A stretch of 64,000 bases of DNA, from positions 248,001-312,000 of the forward strand of contig NZ_FWFD01000009.1 in assembly GCF_900163795.1 (NCBI RefSeq). The letters run 5' to 3'. The position numbers were made by a program, and so were the translations under genes. The notes beneath the pieces were generated by a model. That model was not told the origin of the DNA and did not search any database. It saw nothing but the letters and a program-made list of their open reading frames with translations. This document shows, in pieces, positions 17,241 to 26,295 of the stretch (its first letter is position 1; every line of letters begins with the position of its first letter). Source of the DNA: Vagococcus fluvialis bH819. Lineage in GTDB: Bacteria > Bacillota > Bacilli > Lactobacillales > Vagococcaceae.

Positions 17241-19556
17241 TTAATCACCCGTAATTCGATTTAAGATCAATAAATAGCAAGCATTGATTTCTAATACTGA
17301 TCTTTCTTCTAAGCAACCATTTTTCACTTCAATTTTACGCATTTGAAAGTCAGGAACAACCGATTGAAGTAAATATTCTTGGATATCCGTATCCATTTCT
17401 ATTGTTCCACCAGCTTTCAGCCACTGATTATAAATCCCACCATGATTACTATCTAGTAAAAATTTTTTAACCAAATAATGACCATTTTTTAATTCACTAA
17501 AATTAAAAACAGCTTCTTTTCTTGATGTTTTCCAGAGATTTTCATACGCTGTATCTGCTGGATCAAGATAGTAATAATTGTAAAATAAAAGATAGTAAGA
17601 ATTGAATCGTTTCGTAACAATATATCGATCCGTTTCAATAATCACTTGATCTCCTACACGTTCAAATAAAGTTAGTACAAAAAATAAAGGCCTTCGTAAC
17701 GGTCCGTGCAGAAAAATTGATAAATTAGAGTCCTGATTATTAATATCTTGACAAAGTTCACTTTCTAAATTCAACCAGAAGCCAACACCCTTCACTCGTG
17801 TAGAGAGCTGAACCAAAGATTTCATAACTATTCCTGACCTAAAAAAAGTGCCACTTAAAACATGACCATCACTTGCAATAATATTCCATTCTGTCACCAA
17901 AACATCTGGAACAAAAGAAGTTTGTGTTTCGGTATTTAACCACTCTAATAATTGATCTAACTTATCAATAAATTCTAAATGATCAGACTCTTCCCTCGTC
18001 TTTTTGAAAGCATAATCCCGGTAAATAAAAGAAATAAAATTAGGGAGTTGCTCTTCCTCTGTCATCCATATATAAGCTTCTTTAAAGAAATCATGTTTTT
18101 TGTAAGAATGAGTAATGCCAAAAAAGCCAGTTGTAAAATTATTATTTAAAAAATGGTAAGAATAATTATAAAATTTTTTATAGTCTTCAAAATTTACATC
18201 TTCTGTTATTTTTAATTCTAAGTACCATCCGGATTTAAAACTCGCTTCAAAATGAACATAACCTTGAATAACACGTTTTAAATAAGCTAATTCTTTTTTA
18301 AAGGATTGGATTGTCATCTCTTTTGTTACCTCTAAAACAATAATAGGTTTCAATCGCATTTCATTAATAAAACCGAATAGACGATGATTATTAACATGCT
18401 TATCCATAATGACATAATGTTTTTTATCTGTTTCATCGCACAGTCCTGAAAAACGAATATATTCAAAAGGAATTTTTTCTTGAATCTGTCTGATTTGATG
18501 CCTAACATCTTCCGAAATACCGTTTTCGGCTAAACCAATATTAATAATTTTTTCTGGTTTTTTTAACACTTTACATTTTTCATTATTTATTTTTAATTGA
18601 TAGTGTTCTGGTAAATCAACGCTTTCTTTTTGAATATTTTGATTTAACATGAACTGTGCGATTAATTGAAGCATTTCTACTTTGGGAAATATCTCATAAT
18701 CTTCTTTAACAGTTATCTCTAGTTTAGAATCTTCTTGCTTAGCAACCTCTTGTTTTCGATAAAAATTCGGCGTCATGCCGTATTTCTTTTTAAATAATTT
18801 TGAAAATCTTTTCCCAGTAGAAAAACCATTATTTAGAGCAATCGATAGAATAGGTAATCTCGAACTTCTCAACTCCTCTACAGCATGGTTTAATCTAATA
18901 TAATCCACATAATCTGTAAAATTTACTCCTGTTTCTTCTTTAAATAACCGAGATAAATAAGCTTCAGATAAATATTCTTTTTGTGCTATTTCTTGAAGTG
19001 TAATTTTTTGTTGATAATATTCTTCAACGTATTTAATCACAGACAACACTTTAGGATGCTCAGTTATTAAATGCAGTTTTTTTTCTTTTGAAGATTGTTC
19101 AGTTAGAACTATTTTATTTAATTGTTCTAAAAATGATAGTAAGTAATTCATACTAGTAAATGGATGATTTTCTGCTGTAATATCAGAACTATCTAATATC
19201 AAGCGAAACATTTTTTCAGTTAATTCTTGTTTCTCTTCTTCATTAACAAATTCTAAAAGTTCATCATTGAAAAAAGGACGCCAGTCTTGTCCAATAATTT
19301 TTTCAATTTCCGAAAAATAAAAAGTTAGATGTAAAATAGCATTATACTGTGTGATTTGCTCAATCATTAATTTTTCAGAGCTATTATTTAATATATAATT
19401 TCCTTCTTTTAAAATAAACGGTTTTTGATTTTTTTTATAACAGGTATATTCACCATGAATGACGTAAAACAAACTAAATGAATGACGATTATTTTCATTA
19501 ATTAAAATAGAATTAATTTTTAGTAGGTCAGCTACTATTCCTTGATGATTCCCCAT
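17241..19556 (-). CDS. AraC-family regulator fused to a GH39 (beta-xylosidase)-like domain
   Basis: Large regulator of 771 aa. Residues 20-100 form a cupin-like sensor region, residues 165-270 the AraC double helix-turn-helix (ITLQEIAQKEYLSEAYLSRLFKEETG, then SIALNNGFSTGKRFSKLFKKKYGMTP), and residues about 335-700 resemble glycoside hydrolase family 39. In that domain TEWN at 555-558 fits the nucleophile position, but the usual acid/base motif W-N-E-P is replaced around WYLELKITED (444-453), so catalysis is doubtful. No signal peptide is seen, so a sugar-sensing role is more likely. AGAGGGG precedes the ATG. No carbohydrate genes are adjacent; targets are unknown. Confidence 0.85.
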   Translation of the reverse strand: MGNHQGIVADLLKINSILINENNRHSFSLFYVIHGEYTCYKKNQKPFILKEGNYILNNSSEKLMIEQITQYNAILHLTFYFSEIEKIIGQDWRPFFNDELLEFVNEEEKQELTEKMFRLILDSSDITAENHPFTSMNYLLSFLEQLNKIVLTEQSSKEKKLHLITEHPKVLSVIKYVEEYYQQKITLQEIAQKEYLSEAYLSRLFKEETGVNFTDYVDYIRLNHAVEELRSSRLPILSIALNNGFSTGKRFSKLFKKKYGMTPNFYRKQEVAKQEDSKLEITVKEDYEIFPKVEMLQLIAQFMLNQNIQKESVDLPEHYQLKINNEKCKVLKKPEKIINIGLAENGISEDVRHQIRQIQEKIPFEYIRFSGLCDETDKKHYVIMDKHVNNHRLFGFINEMRLKPIIVLEVTKEMTIQSFKKELAYLKRVIQGYVHFEASFKSGWYLELKITEDVNFEDYKKFYNYSYHFLNNNFTTGFFGITHSYKKHDFFKEAYIWMTEEEQLPNFISFIYRDYAFKKTREESDHLEFIDKLDQLLEWLNTETQTSFVPDVLVTEWNIIASDGHVLSGTFFRSGIVMKSLVQLSTRVKGVGFWLNLESELCQDINNQDSNLSIFLHGPLRRPLFFVLTLFERVGDQVIIETDRYIVTKRFNSYYLLFYNYYYLDPADTAYENLWKTSRKEAVFNFSELKNGHYLVKKFLLDSNHGGIYNQWLKAGGTIEMDTDIQEYLLQSVVPDFQMRKIEVKNGCLEERSVLEINACYLLILNRITGD

Positions 19557-19644
19557 TCTAACCCCTCTTTATCTACTTTATTTTTTCTATTCCTAGTATA
19601 ACGTTTTATTAAAATTACGCAAAATTCTTTTTAAGTTGATAGAG

Positions 19645-19673
19645 TTGACCGCTTTCATTTTAAATGATACACT
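19645..19673 (+). promoter_or_regulatory. Promoter of the TPP-riboswitch operon
   Basis: -35 TTGACC (19645-19650), 17-bp spacer, -10 TACACT (19668-19673). The start would fall about 10 bases before the riboswitch aptamer. Confidence 0.65.
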
Positions 19674-19689
19674 CCAATTACATTAGAAT

Positions 19690-19778
19690 ATGCAGGGGAG
19701 GTCGTGTGACGACCTGAGAGTAAGCTAAAGTTTAGACCCTTTGAACCTGTCGGTTAGAACCGTCGTAGGGAGTAATTA
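19690..19778 (+). ncRNA. TPP (thi-box) riboswitch aptamer
   Basis: Shows the conserved TPP aptamer order: GGGGAGGTC, CTGAGA (pyrimidine-sensing segment), ACCCTTTGAACCTG, a GGTTAGAACC stem and closing GTAGGGA. It sits between a promoter and a terminator hairpin in front of thiXYZ-like genes, so TPP binding should switch off the operon by termination. Confidence 0.96.
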
Positions 19779-19800
19779 CGAATACATAACATGTATTTTC

Positions 19801-19833
19801 GACAAGGTGAGTTATACTTCCTTGTCTTTTTTT
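19801..19833 (+). terminator. Riboswitch-controlled terminator
   Basis: Stem GACAAGG (19801-19807) with CCTTGTC (19820-19826) followed by seven T. It lies between the TPP aptamer and the ribosome binding site of the first gene, and is the expression platform. Confidence 0.9.
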
Positions 19834-19862
19834 ATGTAAAAAAATTGAAAGAGGTGAAAAAA

Positions 19863-20615
19863 ATGAATAAAAAATGGGTCTATCCTATTTTTAGTTTCTC
19901 GGTCATTATTGGTTTTTGGGAGATACTCGGAAGACTATTAAAAGTCCCTTTATATATTCTTCCTCTTCCTTCTCAAATTATCCAATCCTTAATAAATGAA
20001 CGTGTTATTTTATTTAAACATGCTGTTGTTACAATGGAAGAAGCTATTATTGGGCTTTTACTATCAGCTATTTTCGCTTTTTTTATTGCTATCTTGATGG
20101 ATCGTTTTAATAAAGTGAGGTTGATGTTTCTACCTCACTTAGTTATTTCACAGACAATTCCTGTACTCGTTCTAGGGCCAATATTCTCCATTTGGTTTGG
20201 CTTTGGCCTAACACCTAAGATTCTTATTGTCATTCTAATGTGCTTTTTCCCAATTGTTGTTGCTTTTACAGATGCCTTAAAAAATAGTAATCAGGAAAAA
20301 ATAAATCTATTGAAAACATACGGTGCGAGTAATCGACAAATTTATAAAATGGTTAAAATTCCTGAAGCAATGCCAGCCTTTTTTTCTGGTCTAAAAATAT
20401 CGGCCACTTATTGTATGGGAGGAGCCATTGTTGGTGAATGGCTTAGCGCATCTTCTGGACTTGGTTATTATATGATTCGTGCTAAAAATGGCTATCTTTT
20501 AGATAAAGTTTTTGCGACGGTTGTCGTTATCATGTGCTTGAGTTTATTGTTAAACTATCTTGTTTTAAGCATCGAAAAAATATTGATAAAAAAAAGGATG
20601 ATTTCAAATGTATAA
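19863..20615 (+). CDS. thiX: ABC transporter permease, thiamine-precursor type (ThiX-like)
   Basis: Membrane permease of 250 aa of the SsuC/TauC-like BPD family, with about six transmembrane helices and the EAA loop region around LKTYGASNRQIYKMVKIPEAMPAFFSGLK. It is the first gene after a TPP riboswitch. In this setting the family (ThiXYZ) imports thiamine pyrimidine precursors such as formylaminopyrimidine. The start MNKKWVYP is chosen because AGAGGTG lies seven bases upstream and because an earlier in-frame ATG would place the coding region inside the riboswitch terminator. The 3' end overlaps the next gene by eight bases. Confidence 0.9.
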   Translation: MNKKWVYPIFSFSVIIGFWEILGRLLKVPLYILPLPSQIIQSLINERVILFKHAVVTMEEAIIGLLLSAIFAFFIAILMDRFNKVRLMFLPHLVISQTIPVLVLGPIFSIWFGFGLTPKILIVILMCFFPIVVAFTDALKNSNQEKINLLKTYGASNRQIYKMVKIPEAMPAFFSGLKISATYCMGGAIVGEWLSASSGLGYYMIRAKNGYLLDKVFATVVVIMCLSLLLNYLVLSIEKILIKKRMISNV

Positions 20616-21624
20616 ATCTAATAAAAAAGCAATTATTATTCTATTAACTTTCTTCTTATTTCTGGTTGGCGCCTGTAGTTCTGAAACTAAAAAAGAAGGT
20701 ACAACAACTAAAAATTTAAAAAAAGTAACCCTGATATTGGATTATTTACCAAATACAAATCATACAGGTATCTATGTTGCGAATGAAAAAGGTTACTATA
20801 AGGATCAAGGGATTGATCTAGAAATTATTGAACCTGGTGAGAACAATACCAGTTTAGCTTTACTCGGTGCTGGTAAGGCTGAGTTTGCTTTAAGTTATCA
20901 AGAGGACCTTACCTATGCTCAATCCTCTAACTCACCGATACCTGTTAAGGCAATTGCTACGGTATTAGAACATAACACTTCTGGGTTTGTTAGTTTAAAA
21001 TCTGAAAATATAAAATCACCTAAAGACTTTGAAGGTAGAGTTTACGCTGGTTGGCAATCACCTAGCGAAGAAGCTATGTTAAAAGCCGTTATGAAAAATG
21101 ACAATGCAGATTATTCAAAATTAACAACTGTTGGCAATTCCGGTATTGGCGCTAGTGATTTAGGCAAGAATGTTGATATAAAATGGTTCTTTGAAGGATG
21201 GGATTTAACCAAAGCTAAAATGGATAAGTATGACCTAAACTACTTACCGTTAAGAGACTTAGATCCACGACTGGATTATTATACACCTATTATTGTTACG
21301 AGAGATGAAACGATTGAAAAAGATAGCAAATTAGTTCAATCATTTATAGACGCCACTAAAAAAGGCTATCAATTTGCCATCAAAGAACCAAAAGAAAGTG
21401 CTAAAATACTCCACCAAGCAACACCAGATCAAGATTTAGACTTTTTAGAAAAATCGCAAGAATTTTTATCGAAGAACTATACCTCAAACTCCGAAAACTG
21501 GGGAGTCATGACAGAAAAAGTTTGGACAAATTATACTGATTTCATGTTTGAAAACAAGTTAATTGATCAAAAAATCACCTCAAGTAAATTATTTACTAAT
21601 CAATTTATTACAAAGGATGACTAA
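20608..21624 (+). CDS. thiY: ABC transporter substrate-binding lipoprotein, NMT1/THI5-like (ThiY-like)
   Basis: Extracellular lipoprotein of 338 aa. The signal peptide ends in the lipobox VGAC, and the mature protein opens with VTLILDYLPNTNHTGIYVAN followed by KGYYKDQGIDLEIIEPGE, typical of the NMT1/THI5-like pyrimidine-binding family. Known members bind formylaminopyrimidine or HMP. The gene overlaps thiX by eight bases and ends two bases before thiZ. Ligand identity is inferred from the family and the TPP riboswitch. Confidence 0.92.
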   Translation: MYKSNKKAIIILLTFFLFLVGACSSETKKEGTTTKNLKKVTLILDYLPNTNHTGIYVANEKGYYKDQGIDLEIIEPGENNTSLALLGAGKAEFALSYQEDLTYAQSSNSPIPVKAIATVLEHNTSGFVSLKSENIKSPKDFEGRVYAGWQSPSEEAMLKAVMKNDNADYSKLTTVGNSGIGASDLGKNVDIKWFFEGWDLTKAKMDKYDLNYLPLRDLDPRLDYYTPIIVTRDETIEKDSKLVQSFIDATKKGYQFAIKEPKESAKILHQATPDQDLDFLEKSQEFLSKNYTSNSENWGVMTEKVWTNYTDFMFENKLIDQKITSSKLFTNQFITKDD

Positions 21625-21626
21625 TT

Positions 21627-22379
21627 ATGAAACAAATTGTTTGTAAAAATTTAGGTCTAACTTATAAAAATGAATGGGTCTTTAAAGACCTTAACTTCCA
21701 GATTAAACAAAACGAATTCATTACTATTCTTGGACCTAGTGGTTGTGGTAAATCTAGTTTATTAAATATTTTAGCCGGAACTTTATCTGCAACTCTTGGT
21801 GAAGTTTTTATTGATGACAAACAAATCATCGGACTTAATCATTATTTTTCTTATATGCCCCAAGACGATCTATTGTTTAACTCAAAAACCGTGCAAGAAA
21901 ATATTTCTTTGTATCAAAAAATTCATCACCTTCCTATTGATAACCAAAAAAATGAACAGCTATTAAAAAAATTTGGTTTATTTACTGTTAAAAATAGTTA
22001 TCCGGATGAACTGTCTGGTGGAATGAAACAACGCGTTGCTTTTTTAAGAACAGTTCTTGTCGATCGAGATATCTTGTTGCTTGATGAACCTTTTGGTGCT
22101 TTAGATATTTTTACTCGTCAAACATTACAAGATTGGTTAAAAACAATCGCAAACAGCTTAAATAAAACGATTATTTTGGTCACTCATGACATTGATGAAG
22201 CCATCTACCTATCCGATAGAATCCTTATTATGGGACAAACGCCTAGTCAAATTATTTCTGAAATTAATTTAACTGAAGAAGAACAAACAAGAAGCTGGCT
22301 TGCTCATCAAGGTGATTTAAGAGAAACAATTTATCAAACCATTAAAAATAAACAGATCATGGCTAGTGATCATGATTGA
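21627..22379 (+). CDS. thiZ: ABC transporter ATP-binding protein (ThiZ-like)
   Basis: Cytoplasmic ATPase of 250 aa that energises the thiXY transporter. Walker A is GPSGCGKSS, the signature motif is LSGGMKQR, and Walker B is ILLLDEPFGALD followed by the switch His in VTHDIDEA. Family members include SsuB/TauB-type importers; the TPP riboswitch upstream points to a thiamine precursor. The 3' end overlaps the TatD-like gene by eight bases, so the four genes appear translationally coupled. Confidence 0.93.
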   Translation: MKQIVCKNLGLTYKNEWVFKDLNFQIKQNEFITILGPSGCGKSSLLNILAGTLSATLGEVFIDDKQIIGLNHYFSYMPQDDLLFNSKTVQENISLYQKIHHLPIDNQKNEQLLKKFGLFTVKNSYPDELSGGMKQRVAFLRTVLVDRDILLLDEPFGALDIFTRQTLQDWLKTIANSLNKTIILVTHDIDEAIYLSDRILIMGQTPSQIISEINLTEEEQTRSWLAHQGDLRETIYQTIKNKQIMASDHD

Positions 22380-23103
22380 TGCTCATTGTCATCTTGATTC
22401 TAAAGGAATCCTACTAAATCTATTAATCCAAGAAAAAATTCCAGCGACAATCAATTGTCAAAATGAAAACGAGTGGTATCATCATTCTATAGCGATAAAA
22501 GATCACTCATTCTTAGATTTAAGTGCTGGCATTCATCCCTGGGATAGTGACTTTCTTGATATCGACACATTCTTCCCAATGCTAAATAAAACAGAAATCA
22601 TTGGTGAGATTGGTATGGATAATACCTGGACTACTATTCCCTTAGAAATTCAAGAACAAGTATTTGTCCAACAATTAGAAATTGCTTATAAACTTCGTAA
22701 ACCTGTCATTCTTCATACAAAAGGACAAGAATTAGAGATTGCAGAAATCATTCAAGATTATCCAAATAGTTACTTAGTTCATTGGTACTCTTCCGATTCT
22801 CACTTAGATAGATATATTGCTTTAGATTGTTATTTTACCATCGGACCTTCGATTATAAATGATCCTGTTATTCAAAATATAGCCACAAAAGTACCATTAG
22901 ATAGATTACTTTTTGAGTCTGATGGTTTAAGTGCTTTAAGTTGGGCTCATCAGCTAGAAGAAGATAAACTTGATTATGTTACTATCCAAGAAAAAAACCT
23001 TCAATTTTTAGCTAATTTAAAAAAAATAACCTACCTAGAGTTAAAGTATACCCTCCGAGTAAACTATGAACGATGGTTACAATGTCGAAGGGAGAATATG
23101 TAA
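22372..23103 (+). CDS. TatD-family metal-dependent hydrolase in the thiamine-precursor operon
   Basis: Amidohydrolase-fold protein of 243 aa. The metal ligands expected for TatD proteins are all visible: DAHCHLD at the N-terminus, IGEIGMD, ILHTKG, VHWYSSD and FESDG; GIHPW is a further family motif. Known TatD proteins are described as nucleases or hydrolases of uncertain substrate. The ATG overlaps the thiZ gene and the gene is under the TPP riboswitch, so a role in processing an imported thiamine pyrimidine derivative is suggested (inference). An upstream in-frame GTG is a less likely start. Confidence 0.85.
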   Translation: MIDAHCHLDSKGILLNLLIQEKIPATINCQNENEWYHHSIAIKDHSFLDLSAGIHPWDSDFLDIDTFFPMLNKTEIIGEIGMDNTWTTIPLEIQEQVFVQQLEIAYKLRKPVILHTKGQELEIAEIIQDYPNSYLVHWYSSDSHLDRYIALDCYFTIGPSIINDPVIQNIATKVPLDRLLFESDGLSALSWAHQLEEDKLDYVTIQEKNLQFLANLKKITYLELKYTLRVNYERWLQCRRENM

Positions 23104-23822
23104 TGACTGTTGTTTTTGATTTAGATGGTACGACAATTTTTAAAGGTAAAAAAATGTCGAAAGATATTGAACAAGCCATCGCAAAACTAAGTAAACAAAG
23201 AAAAATAATTTTCGCTTCTGCAAGACCCATTAGAGACATGTTGCCTGTTTTACCACCTTCTTTTCATGATTTTACGTTAATTGGTGGTAATGGGGCTTTT
23301 ATAAAAAATAAAGGTCTAATCACAGCAACCTCATTTTCAGAAAAAGAAACCACTATTATTCTTAAACTAATCGAAATTAATCAATTAGACTATATGGTTG
23401 ATAGTAGTTGGGATTATTCTTTTAGAGGAGACTCCAATCATCCACTATTTTTAGGTGTTGATCCCCTAAAAACAGCTAAAAATAAAGAACTGTCTTCATT
23501 GTATCCAATTATTAAAGCAGTTCTTTTTACAACTGAGCCACAAATTATTCAGCAACTAAAAAAACTACAAATTACTATTTATCTTCATGGTTCGGAACAA
23601 TTAATTGATCTTTCTCCAAAAGAAATATCAAAGTGGACAGCTTTTAAGTCATTGTATTTTAATGAACCTTTCATTATGTTCGGAAATGATGCTAATGACC
23701 TTCCTATGTTTGAACACGCATCAAAAAGTTATATTATTGGGAACACAATAGAAAATACCTTTAAAGGGATATCTATTACAGAAGAATCTGTAGCTAGAAC
23801 GATTACTTCACTCTGTTACTAA
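23103..23822 (+). CDS. HAD-superfamily phosphatase, Cof/type IIB-like, in the thiamine-precursor operon
   Basis: Cytoplasmic phosphatase-like protein of 239 aa. Motif I is VFDLDGTT, the catalytic motif IV is MFGNDANDLPMF, and the middle part fits a C2 cap, as in Cof-type enzymes. The start overlaps the TatD-like stop (TAATG), and AGGGAGA lies eight bases upstream; an earlier in-frame start lies inside the previous gene. Placement as the last gene of a TPP-riboswitch operon suggests action on a phosphorylated thiamine precursor or thiamine phosphate, but the substrate is not shown by sequence. Confidence 0.85.
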   Translation: MTVVFDLDGTTIFKGKKMSKDIEQAIAKLSKQRKIIFASARPIRDMLPVLPPSFHDFTLIGGNGAFIKNKGLITATSFSEKETTIILKLIEINQLDYMVDSSWDYSFRGDSNHPLFLGVDPLKTAKNKELSSLYPIIKAVLFTTEPQIIQQLKKLQITIYLHGSEQLIDLSPKEISKWTAFKSLYFNEPFIMFGNDANDLPMFEHASKSYIIGNTIENTFKGISITEESVARTITSLCY

Positions 23823-23834
23823 ACACACAATTTT

Positions 23835-23879
23835 AAGAACCTAAAACAGAGAAAATGTTTCTGTTTCAGGTTCTTATTT
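23835..23879. terminator. Bidirectional terminator between the thi operon and the leucine dehydrogenase gene
   Basis: Long stem AAGAACCTaAAACAG (from 23835) with CTGTTTcAGGTTCTT (to 23874), A-rich on the left and T-rich on the right. It can end transcription from both sides. Confidence 0.85.
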
Positions 23880-24977
23880 TTATCTTTTACAAATCGAAGA
23901 CTTCTCGCTTCTTAAAAAAGAACTACGAACTTTTAGTATTTGATCAATGCGTTCTTCCGCTAAATGATCTGCTGCCTCTACTGTTGAAATATTTTGTTCT
24001 TTTGCAATTCTAAAAACATGTCCCATCTGATCATAAATTGCCTTTATTTTTAATAGTGCTCTCTCTTCATTATAACCACTTAACTCATCAGCTACATTAA
24101 TAACACCACCGCTATTTACAATAAAATCTGGTGCATATAATATATTTTTATCTTCTAGCATTTTACTATGTTTTAAGCCTTCTGCTAACTGATTATTTGC
24201 AGAACCGCATACTGCCTTGACTTTTAACTTAGGGATCGTCTCGTCATTTAAAACCGCTCCTAACGCACAGGGAGCGAAAATATCCGCTTCTACTTCATAG
24301 ATGTCATTGATTCCTACACTTACTGCATCAAAATCATCAACCGCTCGTTTAACAGCATCTTGATTAATATCTGTGACAATCAGCTGACCACCATCTTCGT
24401 GAATTAATCGACACAATTCATAAGCAACATTTCCAACACCTTGAACAGATATTTTTTTACCCTTAAGTGAATCTGAACCAAAAACCTCTTTAGCTGTTCT
24501 TTTCATTGAATAATAAATTCCTAAGGCTGTTTTAGGACTAGGGTTACCTGATGCCCCTGCACGTGCTGTACTGCCAGTCACATAATCAGTCTCTAGGTAC
24601 ATATCATTCATATCTTGCTCTGTTGTCCCTACATCTTCAGCAATAATATACCGACCATTCAAACTTTCTACGTAACGCCCCATCGCACGAAACAAAGCTT
24701 CACTTTTATCTGTTTTAGGATCTCCTATAATAACTGATTTTCCACCACCAATATTAAGACCTGCTGCTGCATTTTTATATGTCATTCCTTTAGATAATCT
24801 TAAAACATCTCTTAAGGCTTCTTCTTCTGTTTCATAAGGCCACATTCGACAGCCTCCAAGAGCCGGTCCTAATGTTGTATCATGAATAGCAATAATTCCC
24901 TTTAAACCTGATTCTTTGTCTTGGCAAAAAACCACCTGTTCATAGTCGTAAAATTCCATTTCTTCAAATAAATTCAT
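23880..24977 (-). CDS. Leucine dehydrogenase-type amino acid dehydrogenase (Glu/Leu/Phe/Val family)
   Basis: NAD-dependent oxidative deaminase of 365 aa. The catalytic region [18 protein letters not shown] and [21 protein letters not shown] contains the expected lysines, and the Rossmann motif is [14 protein letters not shown]. The length and motifs favour leucine or valine dehydrogenase, which converts branched-chain amino acids to 2-oxo acids and ammonia; phenylalanine dehydrogenase is the main alternative. AAGGAGG lies upstream of the ATG. A cre-like site (25007-25020) precedes it. No branched-chain ketoacid dehydrogenase genes are adjacent. Confidence 0.9.
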   Translation of the reverse strand: MNLFEEMEFYDYEQVVFCQDKESGLKGIIAIHDTTLGPALGGCRMWPYETEEEALRDVLRLSKGMTYKNAAAGLNIGGGKSVIIGDPKTDKSEALFRAMGRYVESLNGRYIIAEDVGTTEQDMNDMYLETDYVTGSTARAGASGNPSPKTALGIYYSMKRTAKEVFGSDSLKGKKISVQGVGNVAYELCRLIHEDGGQLIVTDINQDAVKRAVDDFDAVSVGINDIYEVEADIFAPCALGAVLNDETIPKLKVKAVCGSANNQLAEGLKHSKMLEDKNILYAPDFIVNSGGVINVADELSGYNEERALLKIKAIYDQMGHVFRIAKEQNISTVEAADHLAEERIDQILKVRSSFLRSEKSSICKR

Positions 24978-25006
24978 AATGTATTCCTCCTTATCAGCTT
25001 AAATAA

Positions 25007-25020
25007 AGAAAGCGCTTACT
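25007..25020 (-). promoter_or_regulatory. cre-like site upstream of the leucine dehydrogenase gene
   Basis: Minus-strand AGTAAGCGCTTTCT has the palindromic cre core AAGCGCTT and matches 12 of 14 positions of the form TGTAAGCGCTTTCA. It lies 30 bases before the gene, so carbon catabolite control by CcpA is likely. Confidence 0.6.
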
Positions 25021-25102
25021 TTCACAAATTAAGCTTATCACATAAATCGAGTTAGGAGCAATTTATATTTAATTAATCTCGCAATTTCTTATTTTAATCT
25101 AA

Positions 25103-25135
25103 TAAAAACGCCATGTAAATATCATAGCGTTTTTG
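25103..25135 (-). terminator. Terminator of the folD-like/MFS unit
   Basis: Minus-strand stem AAAAACGC (at 25128-25135) with GCGTTTTT (25103-25110) and inner ATG/CAT pairing, ending in U. It overlaps the last codons of the MFS gene. Confidence 0.75.
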
Positions 25136-26276
25136 TTAATTTTTTTCGTAGTAGTATTAAACAGACTAATAAAATCCCAAAAATAATTGTGAAAATATAA
25201 AAAGGGAAATATAGGTTAGATGTTCCTCCAAAGTATGTCATTCCCTGCATGACAAGTGGTGCTGTTAGAACACCAAAATTACACCCTAAAAAAATAAAGG
25301 AAGTTAGAAATCTCGTTGGCATTCCACTTGCAATTCTTTCGATATGATTAAAAATAAAAGGCAATACCCAAGCGACTGGAATACTTGAAATAAGTAAGCC
25401 AATGACTAAGAGTAAAAATGATTGATATGACAATGCAATAAATAAATTAGCAACTAAATTAATAAACACTGCCAAATATAAAATTCGATACTTCAACGTT
25501 GATGCCAACTTTTGAAATAAGAAGCCAGCAATAATCCCTAAAACTGGCATTAAAGCTAGATAATTACTTGGGTTGTAGCCTGGTCCTTTTAAATCTATCG
25601 CCAAAGTCGGGAATCTTACAGCAATAGCAATACTGTTCATTACCATGATTGAAGCAAAGAAAAAAGTTAAAAGGGGTAATGCTTTAATTTTTACTTTTTT
25701 TTCAGATACAACTTTATCTATTTTTACATCTGGTACAAAAAAATAAAATAATATGCCCACAGGAATGGCAAATAAATAGACTAGAAAAGAAAATTGCCAA
25801 CCAAAACCTAATAAAATTCCTGCTACAAAAGTTAAGATCATTTGCCCGATACTTTCCATAGAATTTCTAATACCTAATAGCGTCATTCGTTGTTTACCTA
25901 CAAACAATTCATTAATATAGTTGACAGCCGATGACACATACATACCCAATCCAGCCCCTAACATTAAACGACTAACTAAAATTAGTTTATAACTATCTGG
26001 AGTAAAAGCTGGTAATACACCGCCAACGGCAACTAATATTAAGCCTATTAAGACTGTTTTTTTCATTCCTATTTTATTAATAATTCTCGTTGATAATAAC
26101 AAAAAAGTAACGACTGTTAAACTTGGTATAGTGCTGAGTAATTCACTTTGTGTTTGATTTAAAGATAGATGTTCTTTAATGTAAGGCAACGTTGCATTAA
26201 CGGACATTCCGCTGGTTAAAAGTAATGATATTCCTGATACTGCAAAAGGTGTTACTTTATTTATTTTTTGATTCAT
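25122..26276 (-). CDS. MFS transporter paired with a FolD-like gene
   Basis: Integral membrane carrier of 384 aa with about 12 transmembrane segments. It contains typical major facilitator features such as INKIGMKKTVLIGLILVAVGG after helix 2-3 and SRLMLGAGLGMYVSSAV in helix 4. It looks closest to the CynX/NimT-like or general MFS group; no substrate can be named. The start MNQKINKVTPF is taken because AGAAAG lies nine bases upstream; an in-frame TTG is nine bases earlier. It begins 19 bases after the FolD-like stop and is very likely co-transcribed with it. Confidence 0.8.
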   Translation of the reverse strand: MNQKINKVTPFAVSGISLLLTSGMSVNATLPYIKEHLSLNQTQSELLSTIPSLTVVTFLLLSTRIINKIGMKKTVLIGLILVAVGGVLPAFTPDSYKLILVSRLMLGAGLGMYVSSAVNYINELFVGKQRMTLLGIRNSMESIGQMILTFVAGILLGFGWQFSFLVYLFAIPVGILFYFFVPDVKIDKVVSEKKVKIKALPLLTFFFASIMVMNSIAIAVRFPTLAIDLKGPGYNPSNYLALMPVLGIIAGFLFQKLASTLKYRILYLAVFINLVANLFIALSYQSFLLLVIGLLISSIPVAWVLPFIFNHIERIASGMPTRFLTSFIFLGCNFGVLTAPLVMQGMTYFGGTSNLYFPFYIFTIIFGILLVCLILLRKKLTKTL

Positions 26277-26295
26277 ATTATCCAACTTTCTGAAT

